A program made the translations under genes and the position numbers. Positions 15,661 to 22,319 of a stretch of 22,790 nucleotides of DNA are shown one piece after another; position 1 is the stretch's first letter; every line of letters starts with the position of its first letter. The notes under the pieces are model-generated. The model searched no databases, was not told the DNA's origin, and saw only the letters and a program-made list of their open reading frames with translations. Source of the stretch: Motiliproteus sp036960405 (GTDB lineage Bacteria > Pseudomonadota > Gammaproteobacteria > Pseudomonadales > Balneatricaceae). The stretch lies in contig JBALWS010000067.1 of the NCBI GenBank assembly GCA_036960405.1, forward strand, positions 1-22,790, given 5' to 3'.

Positions 15661-16250
15661 TGAGCGACGTTTCGCCTGTGCTCGAGCCGCAAGGCGCGGC
15701 AATGGTAGAAGAATCGCAGCGCTGCCAGCAATTGATCGGGCTGTTTAACGAGCTGTTTCTCAACACCTACAACACCGAACTGGTGCTGGGGGGCGATGAA
15801 CCGATTTATCTGCCCGCGACGGCCGACTATCCGCACCACCGGGTGATTTTCGCCCACGGTTATTTTTCCAGTGCGTTGCATGAAATCAGTCACTGGTGTA
15901 TCGCCGGTAGCGAGCGACGCTTGCTGGAAGATTTTGGCTACTGGTACCGTCCCGACGGTCGCACTGCGGTACAGCAAGCGGAGTTTGAGCTGGTCGAAGT
16001 CAAGCCGCAGGCGTTGGAGTGGTTGTTTAACCGTGCCTGCGGGGTTTCGTTTCGAATAAGCTGCGATAACCTCAGTGGTGAAACGACCGATACCACGCGG
16101 TTTAAAGACCGCGTGTACCAGCAGGTGCTGGACTATCTCGAACAGGGTCTAGCAGCGCGTCCCAGAATGCTGGTCGAGCGCTTGGGACAGTTTTATCAGC
16201 TACCCGCATTAACGCCAGACCAGTTCCGTCGTCAAGATTTGGACTGGTAA
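15660..16250 (+). CDS. epmC: Elongation factor P hydroxylase EpmC
   Basis: EpmC (YfcM) hydroxylates the lysylated lysine of elongation factor P, the last step after EpmA and EpmB. The 196-residue protein has the family's metal-site motif HEISHW with His74, Glu75 and His78, preceded by VIFAHGYFSSALHE, then EFELVEVKPQALEW and FRISCDNLSGE. Length fits the family (~180-200). ATG 15660 overlaps the upstream stop; there is no other in-frame start matching the family. No epmA, epmB or efp is in the window. It is convergent with the PCu(A)C gene, only 22 bases apart. Confidence 0.94.
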   Translation: MSDVSPVLEPQGAAMVEESQRCQQLIGLFNELFLNTYNTELVLGGDEPIYLPATADYPHHRVIFAHGYFSSALHEISHWCIAGSERRLLEDFGYWYRPDGRTAVQQAEFELVEVKPQALEWLFNRACGVSFRISCDNLSGETTDTTRFKDRVYQQVLDYLEQGLAARPRMLVERLGQFYQLPALTPDQFRRQDLDW

Positions 16251-16272
16251 CCCGTCGATCCACAGCCCTCTG

Positions 16273-16755
16273 TTATTGGGATTTCATCGGCATGCTGTGC
16301 GAGCCCTGGTGGCTGCCATTAGACATTGTATTGCCTTGAGTCTTTTTAACCTGCAGTGTGAGTTGAGTGCTCTGGCCGTTGGAAAACTTCAGTGTTAGCG
16401 TCTCTTCGTTGCCTTCTGCTAACGGCTTGTTAAGCCCCATCAGCATAATGTGATAACTACCTGGTTTGAGGCTGATGCTACCTTGACTGGGGATCTCAAC
16501 GGCCTCCACCTGGCGCATCTGCATCATTCCGTCGTGTTCAATGTGGTTGTGCAATTCTGCCTTTTTAGCGACCGGTGTCTGGGCCTGGATCAATGAGACG
16601 GGCGCGTTATCCGAGTTATGCAGGGTGATAAACGCGGCAGCATTCGTGACTCCTGGCGGTGTGGCGCGAAAGTAGCCGTGCTCTGTGGTGACTTCGGCCA
16701 GCGTGATAGTGCTGCTCAGGCTCAGGCTTATTGCCAGGGCAAGACTTGCTCGCAT
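16273..16755 (-). CDS. Periplasmic copper chaperone PCu(A)C with His/Met-rich tail
   Basis: PCu(A)C proteins bind Cu(I) in the periplasm and help load the Cu-A and Cu-B sites of cytochrome oxidases. The 160-residue precursor has a Sec signal (cleavage near residue 20, TLA-EV) and the exact copper motif H-x10-M-x21-H-x-M: His69, Met80, His102 and Met104. GYFRATPPGVTNAAAFITLHN is the typical N-terminal block. The C-terminal ~18 residues form a His/Met-rich tail (SHQGSHSMPM), which suggests extra copper binding. AAGGA nine bases before ATG 16755 is a good ribosome site. The gene follows the SCO gene by 11 bases, a frequent pairing for oxidase copper-centre assembly. Confidence 0.94.
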   Translation of the reverse strand: MRASLALAISLSLSSTITLAEVTTEHGYFRATPPGVTNAAAFITLHNSDNAPVSLIQAQTPVAKKAELHNHIEHDGMMQMRQVEAVEIPSQGSISLKPGSYHIMLMGLNKPLAEGNEETLTLKFSNGQSTQLTLQVKKTQGNTMSNGSHQGSHSMPMKSQ

Positions 16756-16766
16756 GATGAAGGTCC

Positions 16767-17372
16767 TTATAAAAGTTGTTGAATCGCCGCTGCGAATTCT
16801 GCAACGGGAGTGTTGTGGTTAAGGGTGTTAACGAGCTGGCCGTTACGGTCTATCAGATAGATGCGGGCGCTGTGGTCGACGCTATAGTCAAGAGCCGATC
16901 CTGGCATCTCGACCTTGCGGTAAAAGGCGCCGTAGGCGTTAACGACTGAATCGATCGTAGCCTTGTTAGCGGTCAGGCCCAGTAGGGTCGGGTAAAAATA
17001 GCGGCTGTATTGATCGAGCTGTTCAGGCGTATCGCGTTCCGGGTCGACGCTGATAAATAGCGGTTGGACCTGTTGCTGTTGGGTGTTACTCAAGCGAGAT
17101 AGCGCTGCGGCCAGGTTGGCTAGCCCGCTCGGGCAGATGTCGGGGCATGAGCTGTAACCGAACATCATCACCACGCCGCGACCGCTAAAACCGGATAGCG
17201 TTATCGGACCGGTTACGTGATCCAGGGTAAAGTCTCCGCCCAGTTGTTGATAGGGCGCGGCGGCTGGCGTGGGGTATAACTTGCTGTACAGATACAGACC
17301 TGCACTGAGGCAGATCAAAAGCAGGAAAAGCGTCAGCGCAAGGCGTTCGATGGCGTTGGGTTTACTAAGCAT
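16767..17372 (-). CDS. SCO1/SenC family copper chaperone / thiol-disulfide protein
   Basis: SCO proteins deliver copper to, or reduce, the Cu-A site of cytochrome c oxidase. The 201-residue protein has an N-terminal membrane anchor (residues ~11-32), a thioredoxin-like fold, the copper/redox motif Cys76-x3-Cys80 (SSCPDICPSG), the SVDPERDTP block and His167 (SVDHSARIYL), giving the full CxxxC plus His ligand set. ATG 17372 has AGGA about 13 bases upstream. It lies between the 159-residue anchored protein and the PCu(A)C gene on the same strand, so all four genes from pheA onward are probably one transcript. No oxidase subunits are in the window. Confidence 0.95.
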   Translation of the reverse strand: MLSKPNAIERLALTLFLLLICLSAGLYLYSKLYPTPAAAPYQQLGGDFTLDHVTGPITLSGFSGRGVVMMFGYSSCPDICPSGLANLAAALSRLSNTQQQQVQPLFISVDPERDTPEQLDQYSRYFYPTLLGLTANKATIDSVVNAYGAFYRKVEMPGSALDYSVDHSARIYLIDRNGQLVNTLNHNTPVAEFAAAIQQLL

Positions 17373-17417
17373 CGGTTGTTCTTTATTCCTGTTATCGGTG
17401 TTGATTGTTTGTATGGC

Positions 17418-17897
17418 TTAGCGGGCTTCGAAATCGAACCAGCTACCGCTGAGGCCGGTGGCCTCGGTGATCAAGATTCGGGCGCGCCAAGTCATGATGC
17501 CGGTGGTGCAAACAGGCAGTTGGGCTGTGACGCGATATTGGGCGTCATCACCCTGTTGCAGCGCCACGCGCAGCTGCCCCATGTACATATCTCGGCCTTG
17601 CAACTCTAGCTCGACCCGCTGGGGAGAAAATCCCTGTAGGTCGACTCTGATGTCCATCGGCGCATGGCTGCCGATTTCGGCCGAATCGATAAAGAAATTG
17701 ACCTGCTGCTCGCCGCTCACAGCACGACACCCTTGTTGCAATTGTGAGGTGGCGCAGGGGAGCGGTGCGAACAGTTGTTCATTACTGCTGAGTTGCTGGC
17801 GTAAGCTGTTACCGAGCCAGAGGCTGACGCTCAGCAGCAATCCGCAGGCGATCAGCAGTAGCCACATTCGCCGTTTGTTGGTAGCCGGTTGCGGCAC
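17418..17897 (-). CDS. Membrane-anchored periplasmic protein, FixH-like fold possible
   Basis: A 159-residue protein starting at GTG 17897, with one N-terminal helix (about 11-29) and a periplasmic domain of alternating strands. Three cysteines are seen: PCATSQLQQGC (two) and LPVCTTG, together with a Met pair in RDMYMGQLRV. The MGQLRVAL ... YRVTAQLPVCTTGIMTWRARI pattern is reminiscent of FixH/YtkA-like beta-sandwich proteins that assist oxidase assembly; this is a resemblance, not a proven match. The start codon shares one base with the pheA stop (TAGTG), so translation is coupled. It precedes the SCO gene by 45 bases. I infer a role in oxidase or copper handling from that position. Confidence 0.78.
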   Translation of the reverse strand: MPQPATNKRRMWLLLIACGLLLSVSLWLGNSLRQQLSSNEQLFAPLPCATSQLQQGCRAVSGEQQVNFFIDSAEIGSHAPMDIRVDLQGFSPQRVELELQGRDMYMGQLRVALQQGDDAQYRVTAQLPVCTTGIMTWRARILITEATGLSGSWFDFEAR

Positions 17898-18754
17898 TAC
17901 TCGATCATCTCGTGGTCGGTGCGGAACTGGTGCATCTCGTAGGTGCCAAGAATACGGATGTCGAGGGCAAAGAAATCAAGTTCCTGTAGTGCCAGTTGCA
18001 TCGATCGCTGGTCAGGATGCGCTGCAACATCAAGGTGAAAACTGCAATCTTTGAGCGTGCCACCCGCCATATAACTCTCGAGCTTGATCAGGTTGACGTT
18101 ATTGGTGGCAAATCCGCCCATGCATTTGTACAGCGCGGCAGGAATATTACGGACTTTAAACATCATCGAGGTGATGTAGCGCTTGCCCGGTTGAAATACC
18201 GGCATATGGCTGGTTTTGGACAGGATCAGAAAGCGAGTGGTGTTGCCGTCGACATCCTGCATCTCGGTTTGCAAGATGTCCAGCTCGTACAGCTCGGCCG
18301 CTAATGAGGAGGCTATTACTCCGCTGCTTGGGTCCTGGCTCTGTTTGAGTGCCATCGCGGCTCCGGCAGTATCAAACATCGCCACTGGCTCGATATCGAG
18401 CTGGCGGATATGGTCGGCGCATTGAGCTAGGGCTTGGGGGTGCGAGCCTACCGTGTTGAGCTGTTCGATAAGGCTACCTTTTAGCCCCAGTAGGCAGTGA
18501 TTAACCGGCTCGAAATGCTCACCAATAATATGAAGCTTAGTTTTGGGCATCTGCCGGTAGATCTCTTCAACCCGCCCGGCTGTAGAGTTCTCCAGTGGGA
18601 TCATTGCCAGCTTCGCTTGGCCTTTCTCTACCCTGTCCATCGCTTCGACAAAGGAGCTGCAAGCCAGGGCCTCCATGTCGGGAAAGACTTGTCTGCAGGA
18701 GAGGTGGGAGTAGGCACCGGGGCGGCCTTGGTAGGCGATAATATTTTCGTACAT
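17897..18754 (-). CDS. pheA: Monofunctional prephenate dehydratase with ACT domain
   Basis: Prephenate dehydratase makes phenylpyruvate for phenylalanine synthesis in the cytoplasm. From ATG 18754 the protein is 285 residues: catalytic domain with AYQGRPGAYSHLSCR (7-21), PLENSTAGRV (53-62), the TRF catalytic motif at 173-175 (GNTTRFLIL), then an ACT regulatory domain with KLESYM (225-229 region). No chorismate mutase domain is present, unlike the bifunctional PheA usual in gammaproteobacteria. Wording such as GAYSHL, AGRVEEIY, LHIIGEHF and KLESY is that of alphaproteobacterial PheA. A TTG at 18763 would add three residues. It heads the minus-strand series containing the copper chaperones and is joined to the next gene by a one-base overlap. 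Confidence 0.92.
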   Translation of the reverse strand: MYENIIAYQGRPGAYSHLSCRQVFPDMEALACSSFVEAMDRVEKGQAKLAMIPLENSTAGRVEEIYRQMPKTKLHIIGEHFEPVNHCLLGLKGSLIEQLNTVGSHPQALAQCADHIRQLDIEPVAMFDTAGAAMALKQSQDPSSGVIASSLAAELYELDILQTEMQDVDGNTTRFLILSKTSHMPVFQPGKRYITSMMFKVRNIPAALYKCMGGFATNNVNLIKLESYMAGGTLKDCSFHLDVAAHPDQRSMQLALQELDFFALDIRILGTYEMHQFRTDHEMIE

Positions 18755-18803
18755 TACACTCAATCACTGATTCGCCTACCTAGTGAGTCTGGCAGGTCCG
18801 AAA

Positions 18804-18836
18804 AGTGATCAATGTTAACAGGGAAGATCGATCACT
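18804..18836. promoter_or_regulatory. Inverted repeat in the pheA/cupredoxin divergent region
   Basis: AGTGATC (18804-18810) and GATCACT (18830-18836) are perfect complements with a 19-base spacer that contains the dyad GTTAAC. It lies 50-82 bases upstream of the pheA ATG, where a regulator could act. I recognise no specific regulator, and no clear promoter for pheA was found. Confidence 0.35.
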
Positions 18837-18957
18837 GCACCAGTCTGAGATTGCCTCGTTGCGGAGTTTGACGGCAAAAGGAGGCGGGTTGTTAGTTGTA
18901 AGGTGGTGGCAATCGGGGCTTTTTGAGAATACGATTTTAAATCTCTGATACAGGTCA

Positions 18958-18985
18958 TTGCCATATTCGGTGTGCAAGTTACAAT
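18958..18985 (+). promoter_or_regulatory. Predicted sigma70 promoter of the cupredoxin operon
   Basis: TTGCCA (18958-18963), a 16-base spacer and TACAAT (18980-18985) form a good sigma70 promoter. Transcription would begin near 18992, leaving a leader of about 20 bases that holds the GAGGG ribosome site (19001-19005) for ATG 19012. Confidence 0.6.
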
Positions 18986-19011
18986 ACCCATCCTGTATCC
19001 GAGGGATTATA

Positions 19012-19512
19012 ATGTTGGGCTATTTGTTTGGTGAGCTATTGCCTAGTCGAAAGCTGCGTGGCCGATTGTGGATATTGCTGTCGATCGGCCTGTTGCCATT
19101 CAACGCGTTGGCTTCCGATAGCCATGCTGAGCCAACCGATGATTGGTTAAAGCCCAATACCAAATGGCATGAGTATGAGGTGGTGCAACTGCTGCTCGAA
19201 GATAATATCTTCACCCCCGATGATGTTGTGTTTAAGTTATACCAGCCTTATAAACTGGTTTTGACCAATGTCAGCGATGAAGCCAAGCACGACCTGGTGG
19301 ACGAGAATTTTTTCCACTCCATCGTACTCAAAGAAGTGGTGGTGGGCGGTGTTACCGTCAGCACGCATCATATACATAATATTTTGCTCAAACCTAATAC
19401 AACCGCCAGCCTGCTATTTGTGCCGGTTAAACCCAATGAGTTCGAGGTTTACTGCACCCTACCCAATCATCGTGAAGATGGGATGGAAGGCTACTTCACA
19501 ATTGAACCTTAA
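19012..19512 (+). CDS. Predicted periplasmic cupredoxin
   Basis: A 166-residue protein with a signal peptide (long basic N-region, hydrophobic run 19-34, cleavage near NALA-SD). The mature part has cupredoxin features: DNIFTPDDVVF, YKLVLTN, a FHS histidine (His102; His93 is an alternative), and a C-terminal loop YCTLPNHREDGMEG with Cys148, His153 and Met158. This fits type 1 copper ligation, though azurin has C-x4-H-x3-M and here the spacing is C-x4-H-x4-M. His119, His120 and His122 give an HHIH cluster that may bind additional metal. GAGGG six bases before ATG 19012 decides the start. The gene leads two small lipoprotein genes and is divergent from the pheA-SCO-PCu(A)C series, so a copper or electron-transfer role is likely. 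Confidence 0.82.
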   Translation: MLGYLFGELLPSRKLRGRLWILLSIGLLPFNALASDSHAEPTDDWLKPNTKWHEYEVVQLLLEDNIFTPDDVVFKLYQPYKLVLTNVSDEAKHDLVDENFFHSIVLKEVVVGGVTVSTHHIHNILLKPNTTASLLFVPVKPNEFEVYCTLPNHREDGMEGYFTIEP

Positions 19513-19531
19513 TGGAATGACACGACATACC

Positions 19532-19864
19532 ATGGATAGGAAAAACCTTACGCTATCGATCCCTGGCCTAGCTATTGTTTCTGTACTTGTTTCGGGCTGC
19601 GCCCCGCTTCCTCCGGAGGAGGGGGTGGCCGTTATGGATCAAGATAGTCATGAAGAGATGATGCGAAAGCGCTGGGCGGACAGACCTTATCGCGAGCTGG
19701 TTGAACATATGGGGCGTAAGGGGTTGGTGATGGATATTCCGCGGTATGGCTGGCCTGGTAGTTCTGCAGTGGTGTTTGGGGTTGATGATGCCAGTGGCTG
19801 TGTCGATGCATTTTTGGTGTTGCACGGTAAAGAGCCGCAGATAAAAGATTATTTTTGTCGTTAG
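19532..19864 (+). CDS. Small lipoprotein A with GCVD...YFCR core (tandem paralog)
   Basis: A 110-residue precursor (115 if ATG 19517 is used) with lipobox VSGC (Cys23), a Pro/Glu-rich linker, then a conserved core: RKRWADRPYRELVEHMG, SSAVVFGVDD, SGCVDAF and the extreme C-terminus YFCR. The two core cysteines are positioned to form a disulfide in the periplasm. It aligns over the last ~66 residues with the next gene. I recognise no named family. Neither start has a good ribosome site; the gene follows the cupredoxin stop closely, so it may rely on coupling with it. Confidence 0.72.
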   Translation: MDRKNLTLSIPGLAIVSVLVSGCAPLPPEEGVAVMDQDSHEEMMRKRWADRPYRELVEHMGRKGLVMDIPRYGWPGSSAVVFGVDDASGCVDAFLVLHGKEPQIKDYFCR

Positions 19865-19880
19865 CTCGAGGGCCTGCTTG

Positions 19881-20231
19881 ATGAATCGTGGAAGCATTGC
19901 GCGTTTAACAGCCTTGACGTTGATAGTTTCCGTAGTGCTGGTATGGGCTGAAGGCTGCGCGCCGGTATCACAAACCGAGAAGACCGATTTTTATTCCAGT
20001 TTTCGCCATGATCGTGAATTGGAGATGCGTGAACGTTGGGCAGGGCGTCTTTATGCCGATCTAGTGGCTGAGATGGGGCATGAGGGTGAATCGATGACAA
20101 CGCCCAACTCGCAGGGGCGGACCAGTTCGGCCGTTGTGTTCGGGGTGAATGATCCTATCAGTGGTTGCGTCGATAGCTTCATTATTATTAACGGCGAAGA
20201 ACCTATCATCGATAACTACTTCTGCCGCTAA
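19881..20231 (+). CDS. Small lipoprotein B with GCVD...YFCR core (tandem paralog)
   Basis: A 116-residue precursor, paralog of the preceding gene: about 36 of 66 aligned residues are identical by eye, including RERWAGR, LVAEMG, SSAVVFGV, SGCVD and YFCR. The signal ends WAEGC-AP, with Glu at -2 of the lipobox, which is unusual, although the GCAP sequence matches its neighbour (GCAP), so lipidation at Cys26 is likely but less sure. GAGGG eight bases before ATG 19881 is a strong ribosome site. The gap to the previous gene is 16 bases. The linker and the region between the core blocks differ most. Function is unknown. Confidence 0.75.
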   Translation: MNRGSIARLTALTLIVSVVLVWAEGCAPVSQTEKTDFYSSFRHDRELEMRERWAGRLYADLVAEMGHEGESMTTPNSQGRTSSAVVFGVNDPISGCVDSFIIINGEEPIIDNYFCR

Positions 20232-20234
20232 GCT

Positions 20235-20269
20235 TTTCTGCTTTCTGCTTTCTGCTTTCTGCTTTCTGC
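20235..20269. repeat. Heptamer tandem repeat TTTCTGC, five copies
   Basis: Five perfect head-to-tail copies of TTTCTGC begin three bases after the lipoprotein B stop, with partial copies at both ends. A seven-base unit is not a multiple of three and is prone to slippage, but it lies outside any reading frame here. Confidence 0.9.
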
Positions 20270-20323
20270 TTTTCCGTTAAAGTATTTCTGTAGGCTTGAG
20301 AAAAGGGCTAGGTCTGGAAACTG

Positions 20324-20350
20324 CCCCGACGGCCTTGTGGCCGGTCGGGG
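20324..20350. terminator. Strong GC hairpin between convergent genes
   Basis: CCCCGACGGCC (20324-20334), TTGT, then GGCCGGTCGGGG (20339-20350) form a long GC-rich stem with a single-base bulge. It lies between the lipoprotein operon and the convergent deaD gene, so it probably ends transcription from both sides. Only short T stretches follow it. Confidence 0.7.
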
Positions 20351-20367
20351 TGTTATACCGAGGTGGG

Positions 20368-22185
20368 TCAGTCGTCTTTTGGGGTCGGCTTGATCGGTGG
20401 CTTGGCTGCCTTGTCCTTGCTAGGGTGGCTCAGTTTGCGGCGCGCTGGCTTGGCTTCCTTGCTGCTAGGAGTGCTTTCGCTTCTAGGGGTGCTTTCGCCG
20501 ATCCGATGCAGCTTCATCGGCTTGCCGCAGATCTTTAATGTCTGAAAATGCTTGAGTAGCTCGGTGGGTAGCCCTTCCGGTAGCTCGACGGTGGAGTAAT
20601 CATCGTGAAGCTTTACGTGGCCGATATAGCGGCTGCTCAGATCGGCTTCGTTAGCTATCGTGCCAACGATATGTTTGGGTTCTACGCCGTCGTCGCGGCC
20701 TACGCCAATGCGATAGCGTTCCCAGGTGACTTCGGCGTTCCCACGATCGCGATCACGAGGGCGATTTTTACCCTCTTTACCCTCTTTACCCTCTTTACGC
20801 GGCTCGCGTCGGCTGTTGTCTTTGTTTTGCGCACGGTTTTCTCGAGGTGTGCGCTCTCGAGCGGGTGCTTCGGGCGGCAGTTGTAGCGGCTTCTCTTTCT
20901 GTGCCAGATACAGCAACGCCGCGGTCAGGTCTGTGGGATCAAGGGTGAGTTCTTCGGAGAGTTGATCGCAGAGATCTCGGTAGTAGGCGAGATCTTCTTT
21001 GGCAAACACCTGCTCTAACTGGTTGCGGAAATTACCCACTCGCTTTTGGGTGATCAGGTCTCGACTAGGCAGCTCCATCGGCTCGATCGGCTGCGAAGTC
21101 GCTCTTTCGATAGCATGTAGCAACCGTTTCTCGCGATGCGAGACAAACAGGATCGCTTTTCCTGGGCGGCCGGCACGGCCGGTCCGACCAATACGGTGGA
21201 CGTAGCCTTCGGTGTCGTGGGGGATATCGTAGTTGATGACAATACTGATACGCTTTACGTCCAGTCCCCGTGCGGCAACATCGGTGGCAACCAAGATATC
21301 CAGATCGCCCTTCTTGAGTCGCTCGATGGTACGTTCGCGCAGTTGCTGGTTCATGTCGCCGTTGATGGCGGAGGCGCTGTAGCCGCGAGCTTCGAGCTTC
21401 TCGGCCAGTTCGACGGTGGCGTTTTTGGTGCGCGCGAAGATGATAACACCGTCGTAGTCTTCGGTTTCAAGCATGCGGGTCAGGGCATCGAGTTTGTTGA
21501 CGCCGCGAATCATCCAATACCGCTGCTCAATATTGGCCACGGTAGAGGTTTTTGAGGCGATCTTGATCTGCTGTGGATCGCGCATGTATTTAGAGGTGAT
21601 GCGACGAATCTCATTGGGCATGGTGGCCGAGAAAAGCGCAGTCTGGCGTGACTCGGGAGTCTTGGCCATGATGGTTTCGACCGCGTCGATAAAGCCCATT
21701 TTCAGCATTTCGTCGGCTTCGTCCAGTACCATGGCCTGGAGTTTATCCAATTTTAGGGTGCGTCGCTCCAGATGGTCCATTACTCGACCGGGAGTCCCGA
21801 CAACGACCTGCGGGCCGCGCTGGAGTTGACGTAGCTGGAGGCTATAGCTTTGGCCGCCGTAGATGGGAAGGACGTGGAATCCAGGAAGGTAGCGAGCATA
21901 GGCCTGGAAGGCTTCAGCAACCTGTACCGCCAGTTCTCGTGTTGGGCAAAGCACCAGTACTTGAGGGTGCTTGGCTTTAAGATCAATTCGTCCTAGTAGT
22001 GGCAGAGCAAAAGCGGCTGTTTTACCGGTACCGGTCTGCGCCATGCCTAGGACGTCTTTTCCGTCTAGCAGCAAGGGAATGCAGCTTGCTTGAATCGGCG
22101 ATGGGGTTTCGTACCCCAGCTCGGTCACAGCGCGAAGAATTTTGGCATCGAGGTTTAGCTCGTCGAAAGTGACGGTGTCGGACAT
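20368..22185 (-). CDS. deaD: Cold-shock DEAD-box RNA helicase DeaD (CsdA)
   Basis: DeaD unwinds RNA in ribosome assembly and mRNA decay, mainly at low temperature. The 605-residue protein has the Q motif region (FDELNLDAKILRAVTELGYETPSPIQ), Walker A AQTGTGKT (49-56), PTREL, TPGR, DEAD (155-158), SAT, then the second RecA domain ending in HRIGRTGRAGR. A basic linker with a KEG triplet repeat follows, then a DbpA-type RNA-binding domain (RYRIGVGRDDGVEPKHIVGTI ... LPEGLPTELLKHF), and a Lys/Pro/Ser-rich tail. This C-terminal set distinguishes DeaD from RhlE, RhlB or SrmB. A TATAAT box sits upstream, but no clear ribosome site precedes ATG 22185. Confidence 0.95.
   Translation of the reverse strand: MSDTVTFDELNLDAKILRAVTELGYETPSPIQASCIPLLLDGKDVLGMAQTGTGKTAAFALPLLGRIDLKAKHPQVLVLCPTRELAVQVAEAFQAYARYLPGFHVLPIYGGQSYSLQLRQLQRGPQVVVGTPGRVMDHLERRTLKLDKLQAMVLDEADEMLKMGFIDAVETIMAKTPESRQTALFSATMPNEIRRITSKYMRDPQQIKIASKTSTVANIEQRYWMIRGVNKLDALTRMLETEDYDGVIIFARTKNATVELAEKLEARGYSASAINGDMNQQLRERTIERLKKGDLDILVATDVAARGLDVKRISIVINYDIPHDTEGYVHRIGRTGRAGRPGKAILFVSHREKRLLHAIERATSQPIEPMELPSRDLITQKRVGNFRNQLEQVFAKEDLAYYRDLCDQLSEELTLDPTDLTAALLYLAQKEKPLQLPPEAPARERTPRENRAQNKDNSRREPRKEGKEGKEGKNRPRDRDRGNAEVTWERYRIGVGRDDGVEPKHIVGTIANEADLSSRYIGHVKLHDDYSTVELPEGLPTELLKHFQTLKICGKPMKLHRIGESTPRSESTPSSKEAKPARRKLSHPSKDKAAKPPIKPTPKDD
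20771..20797. repeat. In-frame 9-bp tandem repeat inside deaD
   Basis: Three perfect copies of CCCTCTTTA (20771-20797) encode, on the minus strand, a KEGKEGKEG run in the linker between the helicase core and the RNA-binding domain. Changes of unit number would keep frame and vary linker length. Confidence 0.85.
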
Positions 22186-22221
22186 GAAGGTAACCGGGTG
22201 GGTAGAGGAAAAAGGGAGCTG

Positions 22222-22227
22222 ATTATA
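22222..22227 (-). promoter_or_regulatory. Predicted -10 box of deaD
   Basis: A perfect TATAAT on the minus strand, about 38 bases before the deaD ATG, predicts a start near 22215. No convincing -35 box lies 16-18 bases upstream, so the promoter is only half supported. Confidence 0.4.
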
Positions 22228-22319
22228 CGCCTGTTAATACTAAAATGCCCGAGGTTTGTCTAATTAAGTTCCCGTCTGGTGGTGTTTTGTTGTGCTGAGG
22301 GGAATGCCCTATCGGCGGG

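Noticed and set aside
20605..20886. Plus-strand frame opposite deaD with repeated LFTLFTLFT
   Set aside because: The repeat is the antisense reading of the deaD KEG repeat; there is no independent support for a gene.
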